A DNA stretch of 64,000 bases from Trifolium pratense (GCF_020283565.1 NC_060060.1:23002001-23066000); one strand, 5' to 3'. Shown: positions 34,630-48,379, numbered from the stretch's first letter. A program made the numbers and translations. Notes: generated by a model from the letters alone, not told the origin.

Positions 34630-35516
34630 TATATATACGAGCGACGCAACTTGTTGTCTGTCTACGATTTGTTTATCGTAAAAAATAAAATATATAAAGT
34701 AGCTATATATGTAGAAATCAGAGGAATACTTACTTGGAAACAAAATCAAGAAAAAACTATATTAAGGCACACACATGATTTAAAAAATTTAAAGAAAAAA
34801 ATACTAAATAATGTGACTATTATTTTTGTTTTAACTTTTTTTAATTGGGAGTGTATACCTAATTATTTTTCTCTCTGGTTTGTGCGAAACTAAGCATTCC
34901 TGCTTGGAATCAATGTGCATAAGCATATAGATGCTTTTAGGAGAGGGAATCTGAAGCTCAAGAAAATTAAGTAAAATCATGAAAGGGAAATAAAAAAAAT
35001 GTATGTAAAAAGGGAAAGTGATTGGACTGGATATGGAACACAAAATAGGGAGTCGGTGATTTGTGTCCAATAAGCAGTCATCAAAGAGAAAAATGACACA
35101 TAAAAGACCGACCCTATAATGTGGAACCCTATGAAAAAGTTTTCGCTATATAAATGGCCCTCTATGGTTTCCTTTTTAAATTTTTAACCATAAAAATATT
35201 ATACTATTTAAATTTGGAAGAGATAATTCTTAAACGTACTTTAGATATTGAAATAGTTATTTTCTATTGTTACGTATGGAAAATACTATTAAAATAAATA
35301 AACATTTTTATGATAATACTACGTACTCAAATGAAATATGAAACTATGATGTCTAATCGACTGATTTGGCTCGCATGAAATCCGAGAGTAAATAAATAGC
35401 TTAAAGTAATCTAACTTTTTACTAGTTCCAAATTACATTATTAAAGTATTTTTTACTAGGAACCGGTGTTGTAAAATATAATGTATAGTGTATGCATTGT
35501 ATTGTATATAGGCATT
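34629..35516. other. Intergenic, nothing recognised
   Basis: AT-rich. The frames at 34651-34893 (+) and 34831-35070 (-) overlap each other and have no recognised relatives. Confidence 0.4.
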
Positions 35517-35524
35517 CAATTAAC

Positions 35525-35677
35525 TATATGCACCGACGGTGTAAAATAGTTTTACACAATCGTCTAATAAAAAACCATTATTTTGCCATGTCATATCAAG
35601 AAAGTGGGGTGATGTGGTGGAAAACATGATTGATATTGATTGACAGTGTAAAATTATTTTACACCGTCAGTGCATAT
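35525..35677. repeat. 153-bp MITE
   Basis: TATATGCACCGACGGTGTAA on the left and TTACACCGTCAGTGCATAT on the right are inverted copies. Flanking CAATTAAC (35517-35524) and CAATTAAA (35678-35685) look like an 8-bp target duplication with one change. Same-type ends are common in legume MITEs. Confidence 0.75.
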
Positions 35678-35739
35678 CAATTAAATCTTTCAAATAATGT
35701 GTATGAATTTTTTTATTTATTTTCACCACTAATATTATG

Positions 35740-35880
35740 TTTAATGGGCTGTTTAATCTGGTTCGAAAGTCGGTTCAAACATCAAGTAATTTCTGCTATC
35801 TTTCGATCGTAGTTTTAGGGATTGAACCGTGGTCTTTTTTATCAAGTTTAATGTCAATCACCACTGAACCAATTAACTAT
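35740..35880 (-). repeat. tRNA-derived SINE, family 1 copy
   Basis: Plus-strand order TTAATGGGCTGTTTAATCTG, TTTCGATCGTAGTTTTAGGG, ATTGAACCGTGGTC and CAATCACCACTGAACCAATT is the complement of family 1, with the B box intact. Confidence 0.65.
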
Positions 35881-35885
35881 TGATA

Positions 35886-36989
35886 AAATGTATGAATTAT
35901 TAACCAAGATGGTCAAAATTTTCAAAAAAAAAAGAGGAAAAACTTGATTCTCTCACCTCCATCATGCTATGGATTTTTGATTTGTCATTTTGCGGTTTGT
36001 GATAGAACATGAATATTTAGTCTTTGGTCCTCTCTCCCTGACTTAGCTAACTCGACTCTATTATTAATCGTACCCTAGCTACCTAGCTAGCCTCCTCTTT
36101 TTTTTTTCATTCAAATTCTTATTATTGTGTTAAGATAATGGACTATGATAAAGTTGATATTAAAACGCGTTGATATTGATTTTAATCTTTGACAAATCGC
36201 ACGCGATTAGATTAATTGGTCCCATTGCTTTAGCATTTGAATTTTATATCATACTATACTATAGTATAAACAAATATTAATACATAAACCCCATATGTCT
36301 ACAATAGAATAGTTTCAAAACGTTCAATCACGGGACCAAAATATATATACAAATCTTAATTAACATATATGGTCCTAGCAAGTCTCGTTATGTACAATCT
36401 AAAATATAATTATAGAATTTTTAAATTTTGTGATTGAGGTGATTTTTTGGGTCATATTTTTGTGGAAATGTAATGAATACTTAGGAGCGGAGAATGACAC
36501 TATCTGAGTATCTGAATTCCCACTTTATATTGTTTTGTGACAAGTCATAATAGTTATGGCCATGACACAAGTAAAGAAAGTTAGGCAAATTTGCATATTA
36601 TGTATTAAGGGTCCCTTGATAAAAAATAAATTTATAACAACATTTTAATACTATGGCCAGTTTAATAGACTTTATAGAGTACATTTTCTTGCTAGTTTAT
36701 TTATTTGATCATTTCCTACCCCTCCACAATGAAATATAAAATCGGATAGTGATATAACAAGTGGGAAAATTGATTGTGACAAAAAATATAAGTAGGGAAA
36801 CTAATTAAATTGATATAATTTTTTATTGATCTTTTTAATTTCTAGGTAATTAATTAAAGGATTATTAAGGACCCATATGTATTAGTTTCTTGTATCTATT
36901 CGATGGAATGTTTCAGAAGGCCTTTTCTTGTTCTGTTTCATAATTTACAATATTGTAGATTTGATATGATTTTCTAGATGTGAACAAGA
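35886..36989. other. Intergenic, nothing recognised
   Basis: AT-rich, no supported frame or element. Confidence 0.45.
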
Positions 36990-37335
36990 TGTTGGGGGAG
37001 TCTGAGAAAAGTTTGGGAGAAACATCGGTCAAAGGCTCCAGGACAATAAGAGAGACAGACACCATATTTCTCTCTAAAATCTTAAGACATTAGATTAATG
37101 AACATCTCTTATAAATTTAACATTCTTCGTATTCATAGTCGATGTGAGACTTAAGTGTGAGTTCCCACATCCTATAGTTGATCTCTGATACCACTTCTTG
37201 GGGAGAGTCCAGGGAAACTCGAGAGAAATATCGGGTCAAATGCTCCCAGAACCACAAGAGAGGAAGAAGGTTAATGTGTCACCTCTCTTATAAATCCAAC
37301 ATATTTTCTATTCATAGTTGATGTAGTACTTAACA
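36990..37335 (-). mobile_element. TRIM (miniature LTR retrotransposon)
   Basis: Two direct repeats of about 140-165 bp, 36990-37155 and 37196-37335, each opening with a CTTGGGGAGAGTC-like word and ending near ACTTAA. On the minus strand TGGTATCAGAGA (37193-37182) follows the 5' LTR (37335-37196) directly; it matches the primer-binding site for initiator methionine tRNA. Only about 40 bp separate the LTRs, so no protein is encoded. I found no target duplication. Confidence 0.65.
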
Positions 37336-40300
37336 ATTCACACTTGAAACCCAACCCAAGAATCATGAGAGGGCTAAAGACGATACTCATAAGAGAGGTA
37401 GTAATAAAAATGTTAGGAATAAAAGAAAGGAAAACATCTTTGATTTGGTTGCTTGAGTTCTAGTCACAAATATTAGAATCTTAAAGAAGTTTATTGATAG
37501 AGTTAAAATTTGGTTGCACATGTAGAACGTTAGTTAATCAATTCCATAAAGTACCTAGAAAAGTCACAAGAGAGAAAATATGGCAAACAAATTCATAATA
37601 CTTGCTTGCCACACAAGTAACAACAAGAAATCACAATCAAACCTTGCTTCCGTAAATTACCACCACTACATTGTAGAAAATTCTCCATATAAACAATGGT
37701 TTGGTGTAAGGATCTTTAAAGATCAAGCTTTCTAAATTTGTCAAACATGTTGATATCCTCATAAGTAATACAAATGCAATAAGAGATTTTGAAATCTACC
37801 TTTAAGAGAGAGGATTACTCTATCTTTTAGTATTTTCTTTCCTTTTTCTTTTTATTCAAGTAATTTAATGGTCAGACTCACACACTTTATAAATGGAGAA
37901 GTGATACGATCTATATTCAAATTCAGATTCTTACATATTAATATCTTTGTAGCTATCAAATGAGTTGTATTTATATGAATAATCTATTTACTTTTTTTTT
38001 AGCAAAGAATAATTTATTTACTTATTACAATATTATTGTTCATTTGTTATTTAAGAAAATACAATGATTAGGGATTGCAATAAATTTAAAATGTACAATT
38101 TAAATTTTGACAAATAATTTAGGATAAAAAATGGCATTAATATATATTGAAGTAAAAAAATTGGTTAAGTTTCAATTATCATCATAACACACATATTAAC
38201 AACTCGTGTCATTGAGCCTAATGAATCAAAAATAAAATCAATGTTATGATGGCAAAGAGTAAGTAGTAGCTTAGTGGAGTGGCCCAAGTTCCAAAAGAGA
38301 TTGATACTTTGATTAGATAGCTAGGGAGGAGGGTCTTATTATGAGCCTTTCATCATGTCAAGCCATTTAATCTTACGGTGCGCAAAGTGTCCCACACGTT
38401 GGGCCCTTTTTTGTTCAAAATTAGGGTAACAAATTATGATTAAAGAATACATATAAGACATTGAGCAAATAGAAATAATTAGCTACTAATAGTTACTAAA
38501 TATTCAATGAGGTTTATTATTATTGGGCTATTTTCTCTTATAAACACTTCTAGAAAAGGGCATTCGATAATTTGAAATTTCATCGAAAGGTAAGTATAAT
38601 TTGATAAAAGTTTATTTCAATTATAATTTAAATTTAGTTTTTTTTCGAACAGTATATCATTAACTTTTGTCATTTGCAAATCTTAAATTCTCTAGGATCA
38701 ATAGAATCAAACAATCAATCTGTAAGTCTAAGCTCAAATGACAAATGTTGAGATCTTCCATTTTTATATGTGATTTTTCCTTCGTTGTACACTTATAGAT
38801 GTCCACCTATGTCACATATCAAGGGTTCACTTTTATTTGAATTTAGATTGTATGCAGTGTGACAACACACACTCAACCACATTTTAAATCATATGATCTC
38901 GATCAAATGAGCCAAATAATTATTTGCTATTCAAAAAAAAAAAAAACAAGAGCCAAATTTGAATGAAAATTTTATTTTCTTTTAAATCTATAATACAAAC
39001 CTGAAATATGAACCGTTTAATCAAAATTATACAAATATATATATGTGAATGACTAGTCACAAGTTTCACCGCATACTATCGTCGTGACTTTTTTTTTATT
39101 TTTTATTTTATTTTTATAATAGTCATTTTTATTATAAAAAGAAGAAGCTAATACACCATGATCAATAGCATTGAGATACCTTTTTCCCATCTTTAGCAAA
39201 AGGATGTAGGAGATACTCAAACAAACCCTAGATCTAGATGAGAAAATGCATGCCAAAGAAATTTAAAACCTAGCCATTATCTCTAACTAAAAAGAGTATG
39301 ATGAATACACCACATGCCTTTTATTTGGGATAGGTTTGGTAAATCTCAAATGTAACTTTAGTTTTCACTACTTGGTGTCATCACTTAATAACTGGCTTGT
39401 CATCAATCAGAAATAGTTGCATAAAATCAAAAGTGAACACACCATATCTTTGAACTTAATTAAGATCATAGTATACAAAAATTGTAATATAGTTTATGGT
39501 AGTGTGAAGTTTGCTTTTACTTTCCCTTATTTATTTTCACTATATAAATCCAAATACAGGTCCCCTATATTCTTCTTTAGCCGTATTACAATTGAAAAAG
39601 TTTAATTTAATTGATGCACATAACGTTATTTTCTTCACACAAATGGGTAAGTAATCATTCCTTTTATTCAATTATTATCTAAAAAATTAAAGAGAAAACA
39701 ACAAAATCAAAAAGTATGTGGAAAAGAGATAAAACAAAAAATAAAGCTAGCAAATGGAATGAGATAGATATCAACAAATTAAATAGTATATAGTTTCAAA
39801 ACAACTTTAATTCACAAGATATATGGTCCAAGTGACCAACGTTTTATATTTGGTTGGACGACAAAAAATTTGTATTTGCGAGTATTTACGGATAAAATCC
39901 ACCAAGAGAACGTACAAGACGGGTACATATTTAACGAATATCAACAAATAAAATATATATACTATCTGTCAGTAATAAACATGGAGACGGAGATAATAAT
40001 ATCCATATCATGGATATCTATCTGTATCCATTGATAAGTTAGTAAAATTATCAAAACATCTTATCTTATTACTTAAACATAAAACTTTCTCACTTAAAAG
40101 AATCTTTAACCTAACTTATGTTTACTTTTTGATTAGTAATTTTGTTGTCAAATTGAAAATGCAATGCACTATATACTATATATTTTTATGTGTTAATACT
40201 CTTTTGTGTGTTGTCAAAAGAGGATGAAAAAATTATAAATAATAATGTTTTTTTCCTTGATAAATGCAACATTTTAAAAAAAAGTATGATACTTGTAAAT

Positions 40301-41571
40301 ATTCGTAGATACCTCAAAATTTATTAGAATTTGGCTAGCATGTATCTATATAAATATGAGGCGCGCGAACACATATATCATTTTTAAAATGAGATAGATA
40401 ACTAATGACTACTAATTGTGTCTATAGACTTAATTATATTCATCTCTATATATGCATGAAGGAACATATATAGTAGTATATAATTTATTAATAATCTCAA
40501 CCATTTGGTTTTTAAGCATGTTTTACGTTCCTTTATGGTTTGCCTAAGAAAAGTAATGTGCATGGGGAAAACTTTATCTATTAAAATGCCTTTATAATGG
40601 GGATACTATGTGAACTTTCTTTAATTTTGGCCTAAGTACATTGTAATTTGTCTTGTTGTTTGTGCTTTCTTTTTGACATTGAAATGATAAGCTATTAAAT
40701 ACAAATATAATCCATATTACCTTTTCTTTCTAAGATTTGTTTAGGCTCCTTCATCATGCACTTAATTAAACCAATTTGGACTTACCAAAAAAGAGGACAA
40801 AGAAGGTCCAAAAAGAAAACGGGAAAAGAGAGAGTATTTTACCCTACATAAAGAGTATTTTACCCTACATATATATAAAGTACGATTTTATGAAAATTTC
40901 TATATAACCACAACACAAACGAAAGTACAAGCATCTAAACTTTTTGCATATCCTTATTACCGATTTAATTGCTTATTATCTTTCCTCCAACTCTCCCTAA
41001 GGTACTAAATACTTTTTTTACAAAAAAATAAATTATAAACTACCTTGTTGTGTCACACGGTTGCTTTTTGGTCTAAGAGTTGCTCTCCTTTTGAACGAGA
41101 ATATGGATTGTGAAATTATAAGTACACATGCATCAATTCATATATTACTATATAAGTAGTTTATATTTTAACTTGGTCCTAGTAATTCCAATTGTTTAGT
41201 AAAAAGATAAATAAAATCAAAGATTGTTTTGATAAGACATGTAAATCAAATCGATCCATATTTTAAATGAAGTTCATTGACCACTCAAACTCTTCCACCA
41301 AATTATATTATCATACTATCTTATACAATGAAAATATAATAGGACAACGACAGATATTAAATGGTTTGTATGACGAAAGAGGGTGATATGTATTTATTTA
41401 GATCATAATTAAAGAGTTTCGGTAATGACCCAAAGAATTTGACTTTAAATTTTGAATAAAAAAGTATTTAGTCAGATTGAAATAAGTTTTTGGAAGAATT
41501 CACTATTATTCAAGACTCTTCTTAAAAATCGGAGGCTTAAGTTAAAAAAATAGAGTGATTGAATTAAAGTG
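37336..41571. other. 4.2 kb AT-rich intergenic desert
   Basis: No gene, RNA gene or clear transposon was recognised on either strand. Small features are a 20-bp direct duplication GAGTATTTTACCCTACATA (near 40832 and 40853) and poly-A/T runs. Open frames stay below 70 codons. Confidence 0.5.
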
Positions 41572-41690
41572 TGTTAGAAGTCCCACATTAGCTAAATATA
41601 TGACATAAATAGTCTTTATAAGTGTAGTGCAAACTTCAACTCACAAGCTAGCTTTTGTGGTTGAATATAAATCTCTCAAATTCTAATAAA
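41572..41690 (+). repeat. Solo LTR of a TRIM-like element
   Basis: Starts TGTTAGAAGTCCCACATTAG and contains TTTATAAGTGTAGTGCAAAC and AGCTAGCTTTTGTGGTTGA, parallel to the LTR at 44458 (TGTTAAGAAGTTCCACGTCG onwards). No primer-binding site follows, so it is a single LTR. The 3' limit is approximate. Confidence 0.5.
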
Positions 41691-44049
41691 GTGTGTATAA
41701 AGCATAAGAAAGTGGAAAAGACAATAAATACATAACATAAAACTAACTATAAACAATTTTTTTACTTGAATGTAGGTGAATTTAGGAAAAACAAATTTAG
41801 AGAATCCAAATCCAAACAATGATCTTCAATAATAGATCCAAATATTTTCTCATTTGAAGTGGCATCCTATCTATTAATGCACTATATTGAATTTCAAATT
41901 CTTAAAAATTAATGATTTAATTGGCCTATTCGACACCCAAAAAAATATTTGGCCTATGACTTGTCTTATTCTCTCTTTAACTATATTAATATCAATTACC
42001 TTAACAAGCATAACTAACTTGCATTACGTTTTCTTGCTAATGAATGACTAAACAGATACTTCAAATGTATCTTATCTGATTAGTCAAATGAAAGTAGAAC
42101 CATTTATGCCTCTTTTAATAAGTAGGAAATATATTATATAAATTAAGGACCATTAGCAATATCAAATTAATGAAAAGGCCTATAACGTTGTCGTTGCCTT
42201 GTTGGTGATTCATCTTAATTAAATACAAGGTTGAAGATATAATCAATTTTTAAAACTTTCTTTTCTTATGAAAAAGTTAGAAAATGTAATGTGAAGCATG
42301 TGAACTTATACATGGACATGACATGAGCTAGACCCAAGAAGCAAAATACACATTTTATTTGGGAGAATCTGAATTCGACTTTAAAAAAAAATTATCAAAT
42401 TTTATTTGCCTCCTGATCGAAATTCATGACGTACCTCTTCCAATGAGAAGTGAAAGATTAAAAAGAAAAAATAAATTAAAAAGTTAACATATAAAAATAT
42501 GTCCTACTAATATCTCCTTTTTCTTTATTTAATTATTTGAAATGTGTATTAAAAAATATTGTTTGAATGATCCCATATGAAAATAAAATAGGGAACAAAG
42601 GTCCCACGTGTGGAACAGAAATTGAAGCTCATGTGAATTATATTATTCATCTACTTGGGATTCTTACTTCATTGTGGGAACACCTTTTCAATTGAGAATG
42701 TGTTGTAGATTTTTTCACTTCACTTTCTCTTCCCTATCTTTTCTACTTAGCACGCTCTTGTTAAAGAAAAAGTTTTAGGAATCCTATGCCATTCTCCTTC
42801 ATCATATATATAGTTTGGTTCTTTTTGTTGTGTCCCTTTTTAGATAATAATAATAATATTCCTATACCTTGTTATTATCACCCTCATGTATTTTGGTTTC
42901 AAGAACAACTTATTACTAATTTATAGTGTGGTTGGTTCAAATTATGTCACTGTTTTTATGTAACTATGAGAGGGAGAAGCTTCTGTGCAGAAAATATATA
43001 TATATAATTCCACTATTGCAATCATATAAACCTATCTTGTCACTGTGCCTTTCTACTTATTGTGACGGGTGGTAAGATATGACAAATAATATTTTAACAA
43101 CAAATTTAAATATATTGTCGGACACCGTATAAATATATGATTTTGTATTTTTTCTTCAGGTTACATTAACAATTGTATTGAATATATTTTTATACGGAGT
43201 TTAGGTATAATGTTAGATTTATAACGATCAATCATACCTTTTATATTTATAATCATAATAGTTATTCAAAATGTATACATGATATATTATTGAAAATGGT
43301 CTTCTCAAATAAATGTATGTTTTCATATATATACTTTATGATATTTATGATTTTATAAATCTACAACCATAGTCCTCGTAATGGTAATATTAAGGTTTTT
43401 GACATTATTACGACTTTCATTTTGATTGCAACTATAGACGTATTAGTAATATTTGACTATAATTTTTTACACTATCAAAGATGGTAATAGTAATTTAAAA
43501 CAGAGTTTTCAAGTTAAAGCGAATTATTTGTTCAACATTCAATTAAGAATTTTACTTCTTTTAAAGTTTGTGATGATGGTGACACTAGCCTAATTTAAGC
43601 TACCTATTGATATGTTTGAAATTCAAACATAAAGATTAAGACTACATAATTCAAACATAGAGATTAATACTACATAATTTATATTTGTTGGAGTTACAAA
43701 CCGAAAGACAATGCTACAAGTTAAGGGAATCCAATAATAAGAGAGAAAGTATATTTTAAGTCATGTACTAGAAAGTGACATTTCTTCACTTATTCAAATT
43801 TCTTAGTAGCCACGAAACAGACACCTAAGTAGAGACATATTTAATACTATAACAATAGTATTTGATTAATGGTTTGTCTATCCTTAGGGAGAGGTTTCTA
43901 TAATGTTTAGCACCAACACATCAGATCATATGTCTGATATCCAACAGTGACATAAAACCATTAAAGGCTAATTACATTCAATTTGTTCAGTTTTATTTTC
44001 AAAATACTATGTGCCGATGTTATATCTAGTATCCGTGTTTTTATTAGTG
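41691..44049. other. Intergenic, nothing recognised
   Basis: AT-rich. Near 43619-43680 a 35-bp unit around 'attcaaacata(a/g)agattaa' is duplicated in tandem. No gene is supported. Confidence 0.45.
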
Positions 44050-44565
44050 CTTTGAATTAAAAAGTTTCACATCGAATGTGAATTGGTGTTTTCCTATTAT
44101 ACCCTTAACTATTTATTACTTCATCTTCTTTCAATTCTTCAATTTATCTTTCCTATACCATTAATGAAGGACAATTTTGTAAACTAACTCATAATTTCTC
44201 TTTTTCATATAACATTAATTAGATTTCTTAATTTGTGTAATTTGTGCAAAGTGACTTACATTTTGGAACGGAGGGAGTAAAAGATAACATCACTTTACAA
44301 GTTAGTTTTGTAGGGTTGAGTTAGACCAAAAACTCAATTATAGGTTGGTATCAGAGTCTCTCCAAAATCCGTCGGATCACCCGCTATTGGATCACCCACC
44401 ATTTATATTCATGCACCAACCCCAATAGTGCTAGACTTTAGAGGGTGTGTTAAGAAGTTCCACGTCGAGTGTAAGTTGACCTAAACATGAGTTTATAAGT
44501 AAGAAACAATTATCACTTTGTCAGTTTTATAGGATTGAGTCAGACTCAATACTCAATTCTAAGAA
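44050..44565 (+). mobile_element. TRIM with its 5' LTR interrupted by a MITE-like insert
   Basis: The 3' LTR (44458-about 44564) begins TGTTAAGAAGTTCCACGTCG after a purine run AGAGGGTG. The 5' LTR starts near 44050 with AAAAAGTTTCACATCGAATG and resumes after 44279 as ATCACTTTACAAGTTAGTTT. TGGTATCAGAG (44346-44356) after the 5' LTR is the Met-tRNA primer-binding site. The gap inside the 5' LTR (about 44080-44279) ends with GGAACGGAGGGAGTA, a Stowaway-type terminus. The internal region is only about 100 bp. Confidence 0.65.
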
Positions 44566-45623
44566 TTCGTAGATTTTCATAAAGGAATGAAATGGTTTGG
44601 TTTTGGATAATCTATGTGTTGAAGTCATTAATGAAGTGTGTGATAACAAAGATTACTAATAATGTTACATATATTTTAATGAATTGGATTTGATTTTGAC
44701 ATAAGCTTTAAAGGGATAGTAGGGGCCTAATAACAGAACATCAAAGTGCTTATAAAACAAAAACAAAAAACAGAACTGCAAAGTATCACTGAGAAATGAA
44801 AAACATTCTGTCATATTCCAAATGGGTCTATCTCTTTACCATCTTTCAATAAAGATAACACTTATAAAACAGCTCATATGACATTAACAGAGCAATTTTC
44901 TGCTTCACACATGACTTGACACCACCTCTTCATTCTTTTCATCACAAATCCATTCAAGGTTTAAAATTTAAGTACATAACCGTAACCATAATCGCATCGG
45001 TAATATAAAGACTTTTGAGGTCTCTGCAACTACATTACAACCGCAACGACCATATTCGCAGCATAAACTCAACCGTTATCGCAATGCAATTTAAAATCAT
45101 GATTTTACTACATTAAACAATTTTATTTTAATATTATATAAAAGACTAGAAGTGAAGAGTGGAAGAACATGTTACATGGTCAAAAGTTCTAATGCAGTTG
45201 TAACCCCAGTTTCAGTTCTTTTTGTTACTTAAGGTTGGTCCATTTTGTTCCTTTTCTTTTGCAGTGACAGAGTGTATTAGATTATAGCTATTGATGAGGA
45301 AAGTATGGGAATGACCAAGTGTGGGACTTTGGCTCTAATTTGTCAGTCTAAGAATTTTGATGTATATAAGATTTTTAATCCAAGCATTGGTATAAAATAT
45401 TCTCTCATAGGACTGTCCATTTAATCATCTTTGCTTTGGAGATGAGGGACCTAGAAGCAATAAGTATTAAATTTTATTAGTTTAGTGAAAGTGATTAAAG
45501 GACTTGTTTGCAACAAAATGTCCTCTCATAATAAGTGGCATATTTATTGATCTTATTCGTATGATATGAAATCAACTATAAAATTTTGTAAAAATAATTT
45601 AAAGAAAGGTTTTTTTCTAATTA
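44566..45623. other. Intergenic, nothing recognised
   Basis: AT-rich. A segment near 44960-45090 (CGTAACCATAATCGCATCGG and following) resembles short stretches near 43360 and 47520, so may be a degraded dispersed repeat. No gene is supported. Confidence 0.4.
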
Positions 45624-46455
45624 ACCCTCACATAAATGGAGGTAAGTGCCCTATGCTGACATGACACCAATTAAATTCAGCCATATGTGTCAAAGTCAAA
45701 CACAAATAATTTTTTTACCAAAAATAAATTTGACTACTTTAATTTTCAAATAATTATATTTTAGGTAACTACTTTTTACTAATTATATTTTAGCTTACAC
45801 ATATTCTTATCCTTTACTAAAAAAATATTTTTTGAAAATATTATTCATCTTTTCTTACGGATTCATCTTTTCTTTTTTCGTAAGATCAAATTTTTTCGCC
45901 GGTGCTTCGCTTGTCGCCGCTGCTTCACTTGTCGTCGTCGCTGCTTCACTTGTGATCCTTGAAGATCGCCGCTTCCTTAGGCTCCGGAATCACTTCTCCA
46001 TCATCGGTCTCTTCACAATTGTCTTTCAGAATTTTGTTTCGGCTACATTGATTTTATTTTTTATTCTCTTCTATGTTTTAATCACTATTTGTCAATTTAA
46101 CAATTCAAATAGCAATTACAAATCCCTCAAGGAATTAAATCGAAGCGACGACAACAAGTGAAGCGGCGGCGACAAGCGAAGCACCGACGAAAAAATTTGA
46201 TCTTATGAAAAGATGAATACGTAAGAAAAGATGAATAGGATTTGTGAAAAGTATTTTTTAGTAAATGATAAGAATATGTGTAACCTAAAATATAATTAAT
46301 GAAAATTAGTAACCTAAAGTATAATTATTTGAAAATTAAAGTAGTCAAAATTATATGTTGGTAAAAAATTATTTATGTTTGACTTGGACACATATATGGC
46401 TGAATTTGATTGGTCATGTCAGCATAGGACATATACCCTCAATTTATGTGAGGGT
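45624..46455. mobile_element. 832-bp fold-back element with GC-rich inner arms
   Basis: Outer arms: ACCCTCACATAAATGGAGG and GCTGACATGAC on the left return inverted as GTCATGTCAGC and TTTATGTGAGGGT on the right. Inverted similarity continues through ATTCATCTTTTCTTACG and GGTGCTTCGCTTGTCGCCGC (inverse GCGGCGGCGACAAGCGAAGC near 46160). Each arm is over 300 bp around a short unique centre (about 45950-46140). Long arms suggest a Mutator-like fold-back MITE, but no clear target duplication was found. The 109-codon frame 45832-46161 reads through one arm and is probably not a gene. Confidence 0.7.
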
Positions 46456-46654
46456 AGAGAAGTAATCACCTTAAAGAAAGTGTAATGTGAGTCGATTGAT
46501 CTCTGATCGTTGTCTGAGATCAATTAATAAATTTAAATGAGTGGTTTTCCAAATGTAAGAATTACGGGTTCCTTAATTAGTAGATTTACGCAGTTTGAGA
46601 AATTAAAATGTAAACTAAGATATTGAGTTCAGGTGGTAAATGAGTTTTTACTGA

Positions 46655-46790
46655 GACGAATCGTTTGAAAGAATTTGAGTTGAGTTCGATTTCTGATGGA
46701 AATAATTATTGACTAGAATTTATTTACCTCCCGGCCGAACTTTGGATTATTGGATCCTTCCCCTAAAAATCAAAGGTTGATAAAAAAACA
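46655..46790 (+). repeat. SINE-like repeat, family 3
   Basis: GAGTTGAGTTCGATTTCTGATG (B-box-like), then TTTACCTCCCGGCCGAACTT and GGATCCTTCCCCT, is the inverse order of the copies at 22240 and 27395. Confidence 0.5.
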
Positions 46791-48379
46791 TCTAAAATGT
46801 AACATCATGCTATTACTATAAATGTTGGTGGATTTAGGGGTCAAAGTTAAAAATAAAAATGGCTTTAGAGTGTATTGAGTAAAAATGGAAAAAGAAAGGT
46901 GGAACTAGCTAGGTTAGGAGCTAGATAGGTAGATAGTGGAAATGGAAATTAAAGGAGTGAAAATGTTTTTTGATTTTCACTTGTTAGTGCTTGCTAGATA
47001 GAAAGCTGAAACTAAAATAATTGAACATGGTTTTGTTTGTTTGGATTTGAAATTGTGTGATATTGCACTTTCATATATCCTTGTCCATCCTAATGTGGCC
47101 AAATACATTTTCTTTTCATCCTTTTTATTCTATTGTCAAGTAAGCATTCAATGATTTTCTCTTCTTTTAAATATTATCATCCCTTCCCTACCAAGCACAC
47201 TTCTTAATTGAAATATTATTATAAATATAAACATTACAATGTAAGACCCATTTTTTTGAAAAATAAAATAAAAGAAAAATAGGGAATGATCATCATTGAT
47301 GTGTATATTTCTAGTCTCTTGCAAGAAAACACAACATGAAACATCTCAAGAAGCTTACAAATTAATATATCACTAACTTAACGCATATTCAAGTGTCTGT
47401 AATGTAAGAGTCAAAATTCGAACATATTTTTTTTTTTGCTTATTCATTTTAAGGTGTGAAATTATGGTTGCTAAGCTACTTGACAAAAAATAAGTCTTTG
47501 CCTCTATACCTTACCAAGAATCAAGGTTTAAATTGTAGCCTATAACCACAATTGTACTCACAATAAAAGTATTTTGAAGTCTATACATACACACACGTTA
47601 TCTTGATGCATCAACTACATTGGTTTATAATTTTCGACAATATCAAAGATAACGATGTGACTGCGATTGCAACTCCAATTCAGAGAAACAAGGGTTAACA
47701 ATGATTTAGGTTTTTTTTTATAAGAGACCAACATTAGTGCTAGATATATGTCACATTGATGAAGGTGAAGTGAACTAGGGCCAATGTGGCACAAAAAGTA
47801 CCAAGCCACTCTCAAACGAATTCAGAAATTTCCAGGAAGGTATCTCCAAATAGAATGACACAAATAAATCCAACCCTTTATTCAAAGCTGCACCTTCCCT
47901 TCACAACCCCACATAGTTATGGTACACACCTAAGTGTAACATCTAGTTAATTTTAATTATGATGAAGTAAAGGATGCAAGTACATTTTTCAAGTTGCTAT
48001 AAGTGCAATAGCTACACAACATGCAATCTCAAACAAAGAATCAATGTTCCTTTGTAGGACTATAAGGCAAGATTATTAGCTGGATGTGATGATTGGTCCC
48101 TTTTACAGGTTACTTTCATAAAATTAAATTTGTCAGAACTTAGAGGAATGGATATTGAACTATACTTATGATTGAAATTGGGTAGGTGGTCTTGATTGAT
48201 TTTTCTTTTAAAGCTTATTTTAGCTGAAGTTCATGTTTGCCAAATTAAATGATTCCATGCCACATCTCATAGGACCTTATTTATTTATTTTTTGTTCAAT
48301 TAAACCAACACATATTCAAATAAACACAAAGAGCCTTCACAACCTGATGTGCCTGAACAATGAGAATTGGTCCCTCAGC
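46791..48379. other. Intergenic, nothing recognised
   Basis: AT-rich. The 66-codon minus frame at 47615-47815 has no recognised relatives. Confidence 0.45.

Noticed and set aside
37336..41571. Search for a microRNA or long non-coding RNA gene in the intergenic desert
   Set aside because: No short near-perfect hairpin with a non-repetitive arm could be supported by eye; small RNA data would be needed to claim one.
45832..46161. 109-codon alanine/serine-rich frame
   Set aside because: It runs through one arm and the centre of a fold-back element; no relatives, and the coding-like look comes from the GC-rich repeat words.
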